From positions 1 through 36,394 of the forward strand of contig JACIXB010000025.1 of assembly GCA_014360685.1 (NCBI GenBank): DNA of 36,394 nt, written 5' to 3'. The position numbers were made by a program, and so were the translations under genes. The notes under the pieces are model-generated. The model made no database searches, was not told the DNA's origin, and was given only the letters and a program-made list of their open reading frames with translations. Shown here in pieces: positions 7,415 to 16,241 of this stretch. Position 1 is the first letter of the stretch, and every line of letters begins with the position of its first letter. The DNA is from Actinomycetota bacterium (GTDB lineage Bacteria; Actinomycetota; Geothermincolia; Geothermincolales; RBG-13-55-18).

Positions 7415-8227
7415 ATGGATCTCCAGGGCAAGGTGGTGCTGGTCACCGGGGCGGCGCGGGGCATGGGCAGGCTCGACGCCGAGAACTTCTGCCGCGAGGG
7501 CTGCCGGGTGGTGATGACCGACGTGGACGAGGCGGAGCTCAACCGGGCGGCCGAGGAACTACGCGGGCGTGGCTACGAGGTACACGCCTACGCCTTCGAC
7601 GTCTCCGACCGGGAGGCCTGCTTCCGGGTGGCGGAGAGGGTGCGGCAGGAAGTGGGCCCGGTGGACGTGCTGGTGAACAACGCGGGGATAGCCGACTGCC
7701 GGGCGGTGCTGGAGCTCACGGAGCGCTCCGTGCGCCGCATGATGGAGGTCAACTACTTCGGCTACGTGTGGATGATGCAGGCCCTGGTCCCGGACATGGT
7801 GCGGAGGGGGAGCGGTCACGTGGTGAACGTGTGCTCGGTGGCCGGAAAAACGGGCACGGCGAGGATGGGCGGATACTGCGCCACCAAGTTCGCGGACATC
7901 GGCATAACCGACGCCATCCGCCAGGAACTGCGCGGGAGCGGGGTGAACTTCACCATCGTCAACCCGGGATACGTGGCCACGGGGATGTTCGAGGGGGCCA
8001 AGGTCCCCTTCATCACCCGCTGGCAGGATCCCCGCAAGGTATCCGAGGCCCTGGTGGAGGCGGTGAAGAGAAACCGGGCCGAGATATGCGTACCCCGCTT
8101 CAACGTGCGGTTGACGGCCTTCCTGAGGGGACTGTGCCTGCCGAAGATGCTGGATTTTATCTTCCACATCACGCGCGTCGACCATTCCATGGATACCTGG
8201 AAGGAGGAGCGCGGACGCCCCTTCTGA
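7415..8227 (+). CDS. Short-chain dehydrogenase/reductase (SDR)
   Basis: A 270-residue classical SDR oxidoreductase using NAD(P)H. The dinucleotide motif TGAARGMG is at residues 11-18, NNAG at 88-91, a structural Asn in VNYFG near 113, the catalytic serine in NVCSVAG at 141, and the Y154-x3-K158 pair in YCATK. NPGYVATGMF follows the active site as usual. The acidic residue after the second strand (MTDVD) favours NAD over NADP. The ATG at 7415 is preferred because the family usually begins a few residues before GKVVLVTG; an in-frame GTG at 7406 sits closer to the GGAGG site and is an alternative. The substrate is unknown; the ligase across the divergent region makes a lipid-related role possible but unproved. 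Confidence 0.9.
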   Translation: MDLQGKVVLVTGAARGMGRLDAENFCREGCRVVMTDVDEAELNRAAEELRGRGYEVHAYAFDVSDREACFRVAERVRQEVGPVDVLVNNAGIADCRAVLELTERSVRRMMEVNYFGYVWMMQALVPDMVRRGSGHVVNVCSVAGKTGTARMGGYCATKFADIGITDAIRQELRGSGVNFTIVNPGYVATGMFEGAKVPFITRWQDPRKVSEALVEAVKRNRAEICVPRFNVRLTAFLRGLCLPKMLDFIFHITRVDHSMDTWKEERGRPF

Positions 8228-8255
8228 GCCGTAAGCGGCACGCCGCCTCCCGCTT

Positions 8256-8330
8256 TAATCACCAGAAGGGCGGGCTCTCCTGCGACGAGGCGGTGATCTC
8301 GAGATCCAGGGAGGGGTCCACCGCCGGGAG
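8256..8330 (-). pseudogene. Decayed copy of the 3' end of the next gene (DUF6125-like)
   Basis: Read on the minus strand, this stretch encodes AVDPSLDLEITASSQESPPFW and a stop. It matches the end of the protein at 8360-8854 (AVDPSLDFEITTSLPRGDSF). At DNA level, gatct-cga-atccagggaggggtccaccgcc is nearly identical in both places, about 115 bp apart. It has no start and no upstream domain. The simplest reading is the remains of a tandem duplicate of the neighbouring gene. Confidence 0.75.
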
Positions 8331-8359
8331 GCAAGGCAGCGCCGGGGCGGGAAATCCGC

Positions 8360-8854
8360 TCAGGACCTGCGGATGACCCACTGGCAGAAGGAGTCCCCGC
8401 GGGGCAGGGAGGTTGTGATCTCGAAATCCAGGGAGGGGTCCACCGCCCGCAGCCAGTGGCGGAATATGGTGTTGTCGATGTCCTCGCAGGGGACTACCTT
8501 CTCCCGACCCGCCTTTTTCAGGTTCTCCCACCAGGAACAGCGGGTCACCCGGAAGAGGACCTCCTTCCCGTCGCGCACCTCCCCACGGCATTCCGTCCCG
8601 TCGATGCGGCATATGTTCTCCATGAGGAGGTTCACCGTCTCCAGGTCCGGCGGTGCTCCCGCGGGGAGGTCCAGGCCCAGCATGCGGGCCATGCGCTTGA
8701 GGACCACCAACCCGTACTTCTTCCACACCTCGAGATCCAGCTTCAGCGCGGCCTCGAAGCCGTAGGCCGACTCCACCTCCAGGAACCACAACCCGTCGAT
8801 GGCCGTGAGGGCTCCCAGCCGCAATTCCTCCAACTGCTCCGGAGTCAGTTCCAT
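8360..8854 (-). CDS. DUF6125 / ATC-hydrolase-like protein
   Basis: A 164-residue soluble protein of unknown function. The N-terminal half is helical (LTPEQLEELRLGALTAIDG, then FEAALKLDLEVW). The C-terminal half has a cysteine pattern, RCSWWENLKKAGRE then PCEDID, and finally GDSFCQWVI. This resembles the WCPHQD...C...GAETCHFELWK pattern of the protein at 16302-16991, so both are probably related to the L-2-amino-thiazoline-4-carboxylate hydrolase/DUF6125 group. That link is from motif layout only. The start has a good GAGGTGAGG ribosome site. A decayed copy of its 3' end lies immediately downstream (8256-8330). It is transcribed convergently to the dehydrogenase gene. Confidence 0.8.
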   Translation of the reverse strand: MELTPEQLEELRLGALTAIDGLWFLEVESAYGFEAALKLDLEVWKKYGLVVLKRMARMLGLDLPAGAPPDLETVNLLMENICRIDGTECRGEVRDGKEVLFRVTRCSWWENLKKAGREKVVPCEDIDNTIFRHWLRAVDPSLDFEITTSLPRGDSFCQWVIRRS

Positions 8855-9250
8855 ATCCCTACCTCACCTCTTTAAGAGTGCCGCGGCCGTGGGAACGGAC
8901 AATCCATTTCTCCCTTACGCGCCGTGCTTTACCACGCCCCCCAGATCCAGGAGCGGGGAACAAATCCTGTCGCCTGGGCCCAAACCCGGACACTCCCCGT
9001 ATAGGGCACCGATTTCCTTGGACACGCACTAAGGATAACTTATGTCCAAGGAGGTGGGAAGATGCCGGATGTGGGGAGCGGGGACGAGAGGTCGAAGGAG
9101 AAGGAGGCGGGTCCGAACCGGGCGAGGCGACGCCCATCGGCAAGGGGTTTCACCAAGACCCATAGGGCCCAAGGGACGAGGAGCGCGCGCCCGTAACCCG
9201 ACGTCCATCACCTCAGGACAATGCATCGTTCACCCAGGTGTCCCTCGATC
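8855..9250. other. Intergenic region with a 9-bp inverted repeat
   Basis: No gene is supported. The notable element is an inverted repeat of 9-bp arms, CCTTGGACA at 9016-9024 and TGTCCAAGG at 9043-9051, with an 18-bp A/T-richer centre containing aaggataactta. Arm length and spacing suit a dimeric regulator site upstream of the minus-strand gene that starts at 8854; a hairpin is also possible. It lacks a T-tract on either side, so a terminator is unlikely. Confidence 0.4.
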
Positions 9251-9970
9251 TCATTCACCCATGTGTTCCTCGACCTCCCGGGGGATCTCCAGGGGAGCGT
9301 TTCCCGCCGAGCACCTGGGCACCGCGGCGGTAAGGGCGGCCATCCGCTCGTAGGGCACGGAGACGAACACCGTGTCCCGGGGGTATTTCTGCATGCGCCG
9401 CGCCGTCCAGTCCCCGAAGGTCACGTTGGTGCGCCCCGTGACCACCGGGTAGGCGATGGCCGAGTGGCACAGGGCCCCGGTAACCTCCACTCGGAGCGGG
9501 ATCCCGTCCCAGTAATGGTCCAGGGTGACGAGGCGGCAAGCCTGCTCCGGGTCCACCAGGAAGACCACCAGGTCCGGCCGAAGCGAGGCCTCCTCCGCCG
9601 GGCCGACGACCACCCGTTCGGCCAGTCCGGTGGGGGGCGGGGATCCCAGGGCCTGCATGCGGTGGAAGCTGACGATGGAGTGGGTGAGCTTCTCCCCCCG
9701 GGTGAGGAATTCCTGGAGGAATCTCTTCCGCTTCCCAGCGGGAGGCTCGGAGAGGCCGCAGTGCCACGAACCTCCGGGGCAGGAAGAATTTTCCGCGTCG
9801 ATGACGAAGGTCTCCCCCTCCGCGGCCCGCTTCAGGGCCCGGCAGAAGGAGATCCTCTCCCGGCTGCCCCCCTCCACCTCCTCGTTGGTAAAGGTCACGG
9901 CCACCGGTTTACGCTCCAGTCTCAGGACTTCCACCAGCGTTCCCGTTTCATTCTTCCAGGGAGCCTCCAT
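9251..9970 (-). CDS. DUF169 family protein
   Basis: A 239-residue member of the DUF169 family, whose biochemical role is not established; members are common in anaerobes and archaea. Visible family features are the N-terminal RKPVAVTFTNEE, the helix SFCRALKRAAEGETF, the cysteine stretch SSCPGGSWHCGL, and the later LVVFLVDPEQA and GALCHSAIAYPVVTGRTNVTFGDWTAR. The conserved cysteines suggest metal or Fe-S binding, which is inference. It has no signal peptide or membrane segment, so it is cytosolic. The start follows AGAGGAAGAGGG. It stands alone on the minus strand with several hundred bases upstream of the 8855-9250 region. Confidence 0.88.
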   Translation of the reverse strand: MEAPWKNETGTLVEVLRLERKPVAVTFTNEEVEGGSRERISFCRALKRAAEGETFVIDAENSSCPGGSWHCGLSEPPAGKRKRFLQEFLTRGEKLTHSIVSFHRMQALGSPPPTGLAERVVVGPAEEASLRPDLVVFLVDPEQACRLVTLDHYWDGIPLRVEVTGALCHSAIAYPVVTGRTNVTFGDWTARRMQKYPRDTVFVSVPYERMAALTAAVPRCSAGNAPLEIPREVEEHMGE

Positions 9971-10251
9971 CCCTCTTCCTCTTTCGTTTCCACGTTTCGG
10001 ACGTCACCCGTTTGCCCGGACTTCTACCTTACCGCCTTTCCACCGGCGGGAGACCCCTTGCTCCTTTCCCATTTCCTACCGCCGACGGCCTCGTCCTCCC
10101 TCGAACCTCAAGATCGGGAAAGTCACCACCGGGCACGAACCGCGCCTCACCCGCGACTCGGCATCCCTTTCCCCGGTCCATGGGCTCCCGACCCCCACCT
10201 CCCGCCCGGGGAATCCCGGTCCTCCGCCGCGCGCGCCCGGCGACAAACCGT

Positions 10252-11247
10252 TCACAGGTTCTGGAACCTTAGATCAAGGTCCTCGGCCTCTTCCTCCAGC
10301 GCGCTTAAGCCGGCTTCTATTTCCTCAAACGCTCGCTCCAACTCGCTTTCCAGCGCCTCACATTCCTGCCCCCATTCCTCCATAGTAGCATCTAGAGCGG
10401 ATAGCGCCTGTGCATCGCCCTCAACCGTCGCTTTCCGCGCATCGCTTAATATCGCCGGTAACTTGTTCCATACCTCCAGGAAACGTTCGTGCCAACCCCG
10501 CAGCGAAACGGGCGGGTCGAGGTCTCTCAACCCATCCAGGCTATTTTTTAATTTCATCTCCAGGTCATCCAGGCGGTTCATGAATTCCTGCTGCGACGCG
10601 GACTCACTTTCGGCGAACTCCGCGGCCGTCCCCATAGGACTTGCAAGTAACGTGAACGCCTCGCGTAAGTAGGCAGCTACGGAGAGGAGGTCCTCCGACC
10701 ACCGCTGACACCGTTCGTAGAAGTCGAGCACCTCCCGGTGAAACGTCTCCACGCCCTTCGGAGGTTCCAGCCCCTGCAGCTCCTCGCAGGACTCTTCCAG
10801 CAAATGGAGAAATTCCTCGAGTTTCGCTTCGGCTGTTTCGAGTCCGGCAATAAATTGCCGGAGCTCCTGGGGATCGCCGGGTTCCACCATCCCCGCGCCG
10901 ATCTCCTCCAGCTCCGCCTCCAGGACTTCGTACTCCTCACCAGTCCGGCTATGAATCTTCCCCACCGCCTCCTTGTATTCCGCCACCGTCATGCCGTCGC
11001 CCCCGCGGAGCAAGAGCAAGGCGACAACCACTGCCGCCAGCACCAGGAAGGCGGGGATGATCCACAGAAGGACCCTTGCCTTCCTTTTACCCGGTGCGCC
11101 CTTCGAGGGTGGGGGTGAAACAAGGCCCGTGGACGGCGGGGAGGGCAGGCCGACTCCTTTTTCCTCTTTCCCAAGATGCACCCCGCAGAAGACACAGTAA
11201 AGCGCGTCCTCCCTGTTCTCCCTGCCGCATGAAGGACAGGCCGTCAT
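10252..11247 (-). CDS. Zinc-ribbon, single-TM, coiled-coil protein
   Basis: A 331-residue protein I do not recognise. An N-terminal zinc ribbon has C4-x2-C7 and C18-x2-C21. A Pro/Ser-rich linker leads to one transmembrane helix at about 59-80, then a glutamate-rich helical, coiled-coil domain to the end (many EELE and EEIEAG runs). The layout implies a cytosolic zinc ribbon and an extracytoplasmic helical domain. GC content is visibly lower than in neighbouring genes, and it ends ELERAFEEIEAGLSALEEEAEDL. The start has a strong AAAGGAGGGAGGG ribosome site. It is divergent from the NorQ-like gene at 11510-12445. Similar zinc-ribbon membrane proteins are often lineage-specific; no function is proposed. 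Confidence 0.82.
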   Translation of the reverse strand: MTACPSCGRENREDALYCVFCGVHLGKEEKGVGLPSPPSTGLVSPPPSKGAPGKRKARVLLWIIPAFLVLAAVVVALLLLRGGDGMTVAEYKEAVGKIHSRTGEEYEVLEAELEEIGAGMVEPGDPQELRQFIAGLETAEAKLEEFLHLLEESCEELQGLEPPKGVETFHREVLDFYERCQRWSEDLLSVAAYLREAFTLLASPMGTAAEFAESESASQQEFMNRLDDLEMKLKNSLDGLRDLDPPVSLRGWHERFLEVWNKLPAILSDARKATVEGDAQALSALDATMEEWGQECEALESELERAFEEIEAGLSALEEEAEDLDLRFQNL

Positions 11248-11366
11248 CTACCCTCCCTCCTTTCAGTGTGACCGGAGACCTCGGACGGGTCCGCTCTCTC
11301 CCATGAACCGTCGAAGCACGTCCCCGTCCTTCATCGGTCATTTTCGGACCGCATGCGTCATCCAGC

Positions 11367-11372
11367 ATAATA
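11367..11372 (-). promoter_or_regulatory. -10 element for the zinc-ribbon membrane protein
   Basis: TATTAT on the minus strand, in an A/T-rich patch about 120 bp upstream of the start at 11247. A T-rich stretch (TTGTTTTTTGTTT) lies upstream, but no hexamer at 17 bp is a good -35. It shares the divergent region with the plus-strand promoter at 11431-11439. Confidence 0.35.
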
Positions 11373-11430
11373 CCAGCTCCGACCGTTAAACAAAAAACAA
11401 CAGCCCGGAATCTGAATCAGGGCGAAAAAC

Positions 11431-11439
11431 TGTTAGAAT
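11431..11439 (+). promoter_or_regulatory. Extended -10 promoter for the NorQ/NorD-like pair
   Basis: TGTTAGAAT is an extended -10 (TGn followed by TAGAAT), 71 bp before the start codon of the AAA+ gene. The -35 position is poor, as usual for extended -10 promoters. The same TGnTAGAAT form occurs at 7155-7163. Confidence 0.45.
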
Positions 11440-11509
11440 AACCTCGTCTAACGTCTTCGGCGGAAAGCCGCGGCGCAGCCAGGCGGCGAGCCGCAGAGCG
11501 GGAGGAAAG

Positions 11510-12445
11510 TTGGCCGAATTCTCGGAAATGCGAGGGGAGGGATCCCGCTCCCACGAAAACCAGGCTCATCGCTCACGAACCCAGGGGTATGGCGGGATCG
11601 CGGAAGGGGAGCAAGCGATAAGGGAGCTGGCCTATCGCGAATACGTCCTCGAGGAGGAGCCCTTCTACGTCCCGGTGGGAGACGAGGTGGAGATCTTCCG
11701 CGCCGCTTACCGGGCGCGCCTGCCCGTGAGCCTCAAGGGTCCCACGGGCTGCGGCAAGACCCGTTTCCTGGAGTACATGTCCTGGATCCTGGGGCGCGAG
11801 GAAGGCGAGCCTCTACCCCTCATCACCGTGGCCTGCCACGAGGACCTCACCGCCGGCGACCTGGTGGGCAGGTACATCCTGGTGGGAGAGGAGACGGTCT
11901 GGGTGGACGGACCCCTGACCGCGGCGGTGAAGGCGGGGGCCATCTGCTACCTGGACGAGGTGGTGGAGGCGCGCAAGGACACCCTGGTGCTCATCCACCC
12001 CCTGGCCGACCACCGGCGCATACTCCCCCTGGAGAAGAAGGGATGCCTGGTGAGGGCGCACCCTCGCTTCCTCCTGGTCATCTCCTACAACCCCGGTTAC
12101 CAGAGCATGCTCAAGGACCTGAAGATAAGCACCCGGCAGCGTTTCGCGGCCATCGACTTCTCCTATCCCCCGCGGGAGGTGGAAACGCGCATCATCGCCG
12201 GGGAGGCCGGGGTGGAGGAGGACCTGGCGTGGGAGCTGGCCTTGCTGGGGGAACGGGCCCGCAACCTGGTAGAGCCGGGGATGGAGGAAGGCCCCTCGAC
12301 CCGGCTCCTCATCTACGCCGCCCGCCTCATCGGACAGGGGGTGGAACCGCGCCGCGCCTGCGAGACGGCCCTGGTATCCGCCGTCTCCGACGACCCGGTG
12401 GTGCAGCAGGCGATGCGGGACCTCGTGGCCGCCGTCTTCCCGTGA
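11510..12445 (+). CDS. MoxR-type AAA+ ATPase, CbbQ/NirQ/NorQ family
   Basis: A 311-residue AAA+ chaperone of the type that, with a VWA partner, activates an enzyme such as nitric oxide reductase or RuBisCO by ATP-driven remodelling. Walker A is GPTGCGKT at 77-84 and Walker B is ICYLDE at 145-150; [16 protein letters not shown] between them and the later [23 protein letters not shown] (arginine-finger region) are family hallmarks. The start is a TTG at 11510 four bases after GGAGG; the first 35 residues are not conserved-looking, so a later start is possible. It is followed after 22 bp by its VWA partner (12468-14651). No NorB/NorC, RuBisCO or methanol dehydrogenase gene is nearby, so the client is unknown. 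Confidence 0.92.
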   Translation: MAEFSEMRGEGSRSHENQAHRSRTQGYGGIAEGEQAIRELAYREYVLEEEPFYVPVGDEVEIFRAAYRARLPVSLKGPTGCGKTRFLEYMSWILGREEGEPLPLITVACHEDLTAGDLVGRYILVGEETVWVDGPLTAAVKAGAICYLDEVVEARKDTLVLIHPLADHRRILPLEKKGCLVRAHPRFLLVISYNPGYQSMLKDLKISTRQRFAAIDFSYPPREVETRIIAGEAGVEEDLAWELALLGERARNLVEPGMEEGPSTRLLIYAARLIGQGVEPRRACETALVSAVSDDPVVQQAMRDLVAAVFP

Positions 12446-12467
12446 ACCGAACGACGGGGGTGAGGGT

Positions 12468-14651
12468 TTGGCTTCGCCTCTCAACCTGGCCATCTACGCC
12501 GGATCCGCGTCCTACCTTTCCCGGGGAGAAGCGGAAGGGGACAAGGGGACAGGGTGCGGGGATATACTAGATGGCATTTTTTACCATGTTCGCGGCGGGC
12601 TGGGCATAAACGGCGGCCTGGGAACCATTCCCTCGAGAACCCCGGCGGGTAAGTCGGCCCGGAAAGAGGTCCCGCGGCCGGAGCCGAGGAGAGCGGGGTC
12701 CGGGGCGCGGGGAAAAGGGCTTCCCCGCGGGGTGAACCTGGAGGAAGCGCGGGCTTCCTTGTCCCTCTTCGGAAAGGGCATGTGCTCCCGCTACCTGCAG
12801 GCCAAGCCACTGGAGGAGGCGCCGGCGGCCCTGGCCAATCCATGGAGGCCCTTTCCCTTCAGCGACGGCAGGGAGATATACCTCCCCGCGGTACTGGACC
12901 TCTTCGCGGACCGCAGGGACAACTGGAGGATACTGCGCCTCTACGTCTCCGCCCAGGTGGGACAGTGGGAAGCGGGAACGTTCGACCGTCCCCGGAGCGC
13001 GGAAGTTATTTCCGAAACCCGTAAACGAGCGGCTCCAGGCGGCTCCGACCCCCTGGGGTTCATACGCCGTTTCCTGCAATTGTTCCCCCTACCGGGGCTG
13101 GCGGGAGAGATCTTCCTTTATCTGGAAAGCGCGCGTGTGATCTCCCACCTCTCCCGGCGATACCGAGGCTTGGCCGCCGACATCTCCTGGTTTCTCCCCC
13201 GGATGCGCACTCCCCTGGAGCCCTTGGACCACCGCTGCGCGCTATGGAACCTTTATTTCGACCTCCTGGGGACCTTGGCGGGGACAGCCGGCGGCGGATA
13301 TCCCGCAGGGTTATTGGAAGCCGCGGAGAGGGCCGTCCGCCCCGGGGCCCACCTGAGGGATACCCTCTCCTGCACCCATGCCGCATATCCCCTCCTGGTG
13401 CCCCTCTACCTGCGCTTCAGGAGAGGGGCTCCCGGCCTCGCTTCACCCGGGGAAGGCTTTCCGGGCCTCGAAGCTCCCCTCCGTGGTCCCGGAGGTCGGA
13501 GGAAGGGGCGCCCGGAAGAAGTGCAGGAGGTCGGGGCCCTCGCCATCCCCGAGGAGGTGGGGGAAATCCTGGGGGCGGATTACGTGCCCCTGCGCTTCCC
13601 CGCCGGGCTGGGGGAGTTCCTGCGCCCGGAGGTGCTGGGGCGCAAACTGGAGACCGGGCAAACCCGGGAGGCGCCCCGCGGCCCGGCAGGTCAGGGGCGG
13701 GGAAAACCCGACCCCACGGCGGCCGCGGAGGAAGAAAGGAGTATCCGTTACCCAGAGTGGGATTACCTGGCCCGCGGCTATCGCCGCGATTGGACCACCC
13801 TCTTCCAGATCCTCGCGGAGGAGAAGGCGGCGGAAGCGGAGCGCCTGGTACGGGGGTGGGAGGACCTGGTAAGAGAAGTCACCCGCCAATTCCGCATGCT
13901 GCGCTACCGGGAATCCACCTGGAGGAAAAAACTGGTATCCGGCGAGGAGGTGGACATCCAGGCCGCGGTGGAACGCTGGGTCTCGCTGCGCTGCGGGCTT
14001 CCTCCCTCGGAGAAGGTGTACATGGAGAAAAGGCGAATCACCCGCGAGGTGAGCGCCCTCTTCCTCCTGGACCTTTCCGCTTCCACCTCGGCGGAGATAA
14101 AGGAAGGGGACCACGCCGGGGAGACGGTGCTGGACCTCCTCCTGGCCTCGGTGGCCATCATGGCCCGGGCCCTGGAGCAGCTGGGGGACCGCTTCGGCAT
14201 CTACGGTTTCTCCGGCTACGGGAAGGACCGGGTGGAATTCCTGCGCATCAAGTCCTTCGAGGAGACCATGAACGACGCCGCCTGGCGCCGCCTGGCCGGC
14301 TTAAAACCCATGAAGAGCACCCGCATGGGGGCCGCGGTGCGCCACGCGCGACGCCTGCTGGATGCCGAGGCTTCCTCCCTCAAGCTCATGCTCCTCCTCT
14401 CCGACGGCTACCCCCAGGACTTCGATTACGGGGAGGACCGCACGGACCGGGAATACGGGCTGCGGGATACGGCGCAGGCCTTACGGGAGGCGGAGGCGGG
14501 CCACATCGTGCCCTTCTGCGTGACCGTGGACGCCGCCGGCCATGATTACCTGAGGCGCATGTGCCCTCCCCACGGTTACCTGGTGGTGAGCAGCGTGGAG
14601 GATCTACCGCGCGAGCTTCCCAAGGTATACCTCAGGCTGCGGGGAGCGTGA
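12468..14651 (+). CDS. VWA-domain activation protein, NorD/CbbO-like
   Basis: A 727-residue cytosolic partner of the NorQ-like ATPase. The core begins near residue 90 (VNLEEARASLSLFG, then FPFSDGREIYLPAVLDLF and YVSAQVGQWEAGTF, typical of this family). The C-terminal VWA domain starts near 530 with a MIDAS motif D535-L-S-A-S, then GIYGFSGYG, MKSTRMGAAVRHA and LLLSDGYPQDFDYG. The TTG start at 12468 follows GGTGAGGG, but the first 88 residues are Gly/Arg-rich and unlike the family; a GTG at 12732 would give 639 residues, near the usual NorD size. The adaptor VWA domain probably binds the client through MIDAS. Its pairing with the ATPase just upstream is clear; the client is not. Confidence 0.9.
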   Translation: MASPLNLAIYAGSASYLSRGEAEGDKGTGCGDILDGIFYHVRGGLGINGGLGTIPSRTPAGKSARKEVPRPEPRRAGSGARGKGLPRGVNLEEARASLSLFGKGMCSRYLQAKPLEEAPAALANPWRPFPFSDGREIYLPAVLDLFADRRDNWRILRLYVSAQVGQWEAGTFDRPRSAEVISETRKRAAPGGSDPLGFIRRFLQLFPLPGLAGEIFLYLESARVISHLSRRYRGLAADISWFLPRMRTPLEPLDHRCALWNLYFDLLGTLAGTAGGGYPAGLLEAAERAVRPGAHLRDTLSCTHAAYPLLVPLYLRFRRGAPGLASPGEGFPGLEAPLRGPGGRRKGRPEEVQEVGALAIPEEVGEILGADYVPLRFPAGLGEFLRPEVLGRKLETGQTREAPRGPAGQGRGKPDPTAAAEEERSIRYPEWDYLARGYRRDWTTLFQILAEEKAAEAERLVRGWEDLVREVTRQFRMLRYRESTWRKKLVSGEEVDIQAAVERWVSLRCGLPPSEKVYMEKRRITREVSALFLLDLSASTSAEIKEGDHAGETVLDLLLASVAIMARALEQLGDRFGIYGFSGYGKDRVEFLRIKSFEETMNDAAWRRLAGLKPMKSTRMGAAVRHARRLLDAEASSLKLMLLLSDGYPQDFDYGEDRTDREYGLRDTAQALREAEAGHIVPFCVTVDAAGHDYLRRMCPPHGYLVVSSVEDLPRELPKVYLRLRGA

Positions 14652-14800
14652 GCGCAGGCGGCCGCGCGGCCGTCCGACCACGCCATCCTTCCTTTCCCGG
14701 CCCGACACTTTCCCTTCTTTTCCCGCGGGGAATCCTTCCCTTTTCCCCATGCGCCCTTTCCCTTTCCCTCCGATCCTCTTCCCCGCAAAGGGGCGCCAGC

Positions 14801-16075
14801 TCACGGCGCGGGAAGTACGGCCTCCCCGGGCGCTTTTTCCTCCCGCAGGCGGAAGGCGACCAGAAGGGCCACCAGGAAGGCCAGGGAGAGGAAGACCATG
14901 GCCCAGAAGAAAGAGCCCTCGGGGCCTCCCGTGGCTCCCTTGATGGCCTCCATGACCAGGGTGACCACCACCCCCCCGGCGTTGCCCAGGAGGAGGAGCA
15001 TGCTGGTGGCGGTGCCGGTCAGGGCGGCGCCGGTGACCTCCTCGGAGAAGGCCAGGAGCACCGGCAAGGCGCTGAGGAGGAAGAAGCCCAGGAGTCCCCC
15101 CGCCACGAAGACGGCCGCCGCGCTGCGCAGCGCGCCGATGAGAAAGAAGGCGGGGGCGGCGACGCCGGCGGCCAGCAACAGGAAGGGCTTGCGGCGCATC
15201 AAGCGGTCGGAGATGGAGGGCAGGACCACGCAACCCACCACCCCCGCCAGAACCACCACCGCCCCGATGTTCCCCGCCGTGGAGCTGTCAATGCCCTTGG
15301 GCTTCAAGATCTTCTCGATGAGCTGCATGAGACCCACGAAGGACCCGTTCCCGATGAGGATGATCACGCAGAGAAGGCGGAAGTTGCGCAGGCTGAAGAG
15401 GGAGCGCAGCCCGGCCAGGTTTATGGAGACCTCTTCGCCCAGGGTCTCGCTCTCGGTGCGCTCGGGCGGCTTGGGCGGCCTGGCCCTTCCCAACAACGCG
15501 AAGAGAACCAGGCCGGCCAGGGATACCAGGCTGTAGATGAACACTACCCAGCGGAGGGAGGCGATGTTGTTCTCGCCGAAGGCCTTAAGGAGGGGCGGGG
15601 TCAAGGCCAGGGCCACGATCATGCCCAGGAAGAGGGAAAGGGATCCCAGGCCGTTGGCCAGCGCTGACTCGCGGGTGGGAAACCAGGTGCTCACCATCTT
15701 GGTTATGCTGTTGAGCACGAAGGGCTGTCCCACGGAGATGCCGATCATGCCCGTCAAGACCAGGGCGTAGTTGTCGGCGAAGAGGCGCAGGAAGGAGAAT
15801 CCCGTGGTCAGCAGGGCCCCGAGGAGGACTGCGAAGCGGAATCCCCTGCGGTCTATCAGGAACCCGGCGGGTATGGAGACCGGTATGTACACCAGGGGGA
15901 ACATGGTGGCCAGAAGGACCACCTTGAACTAGCTCACCCCCATGAGCTCCTGGGTCTGGGAGGTAATGGGAGCGTAATTGAGCCACATGAGCTGGGTCAC
16001 GGCGGCCACGAACATGAAGGCGGCCAGCACCACCCACCGGTAACCGTAGAGCCCGTATTCCCTTTCTTCCGCCAA
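14801..16075 (-). pseudogene. FLVCR-like MFS transporter interrupted by an amber codon
   Basis: A major facilitator of the FLVCR-like type (12 membrane helices expected; 424 residues if read through). The first segment, from TTG at 16075 after GGGGGGAGAGGA, reads LAEEREYGLYGYRWVVLAAF and on to ELMGVS, the usual first helix. Codon 49 is TAG (15929-15931). The same frame then continues without a shift as FKVVLLATMF into the second helix (YIPVSIPAGFLIDRRGFRF) and to a normal C-terminus at 14801. A single GAG-to-TAG change would explain it. The rest shows no frameshift or stop, so this is a very recent loss, a sequencing error, or readthrough. A restart at the GTG at 15922 would lack helix 1. The family exports haem or takes up choline in animals; the bacterial substrate is unknown. 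Confidence 0.8.
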
Positions 16076-16085
16076 TCCTCTCCCC

Positions 16086-16241
16086 CCTTTATGTCTCGGT
16101 TCCCGCGGACCCTCGACGCCGAAAGGAACGGGAGGCGTCATCACCCCGATCTACCCGTCTGTCTCCAGCTTTCCCCGCACCCAGCCGTTTCCCCTTCCCC
16201 TTTATGTCCCGGCGCCCGCGGACCCGCGCCGCCGAAAGGAA
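16086..16241. repeat. Imperfect 43-bp direct repeat upstream of the MFS gene
   Basis: The stretch 16086-16128 recurs at 16199-16241 with about six differences (cctttatgtc, cgg, cccgcggaccc, cgccgaaaggaa are shared). The first copy covers the leader and part of the ribosome site region of the MFS gene. The second copy abuts the hydrolase echo at 16242-16295. The 70 bp between them has no recognised content. The arrangement suggests local segmental duplication between the two genes. Confidence 0.7.

Noticed and set aside
13244..14545. Long plus-strand open frame inside the NorD-like gene
   Set aside because: Gly/Arg/Pro-rich translation with no domain; it is a shadow of the VWA protein.
14652..14680. 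GC palindrome after the NorD-like gene (ggccgcgcggcc)
   Set aside because: There is no T-tract on either strand, so I do not call it a terminator.
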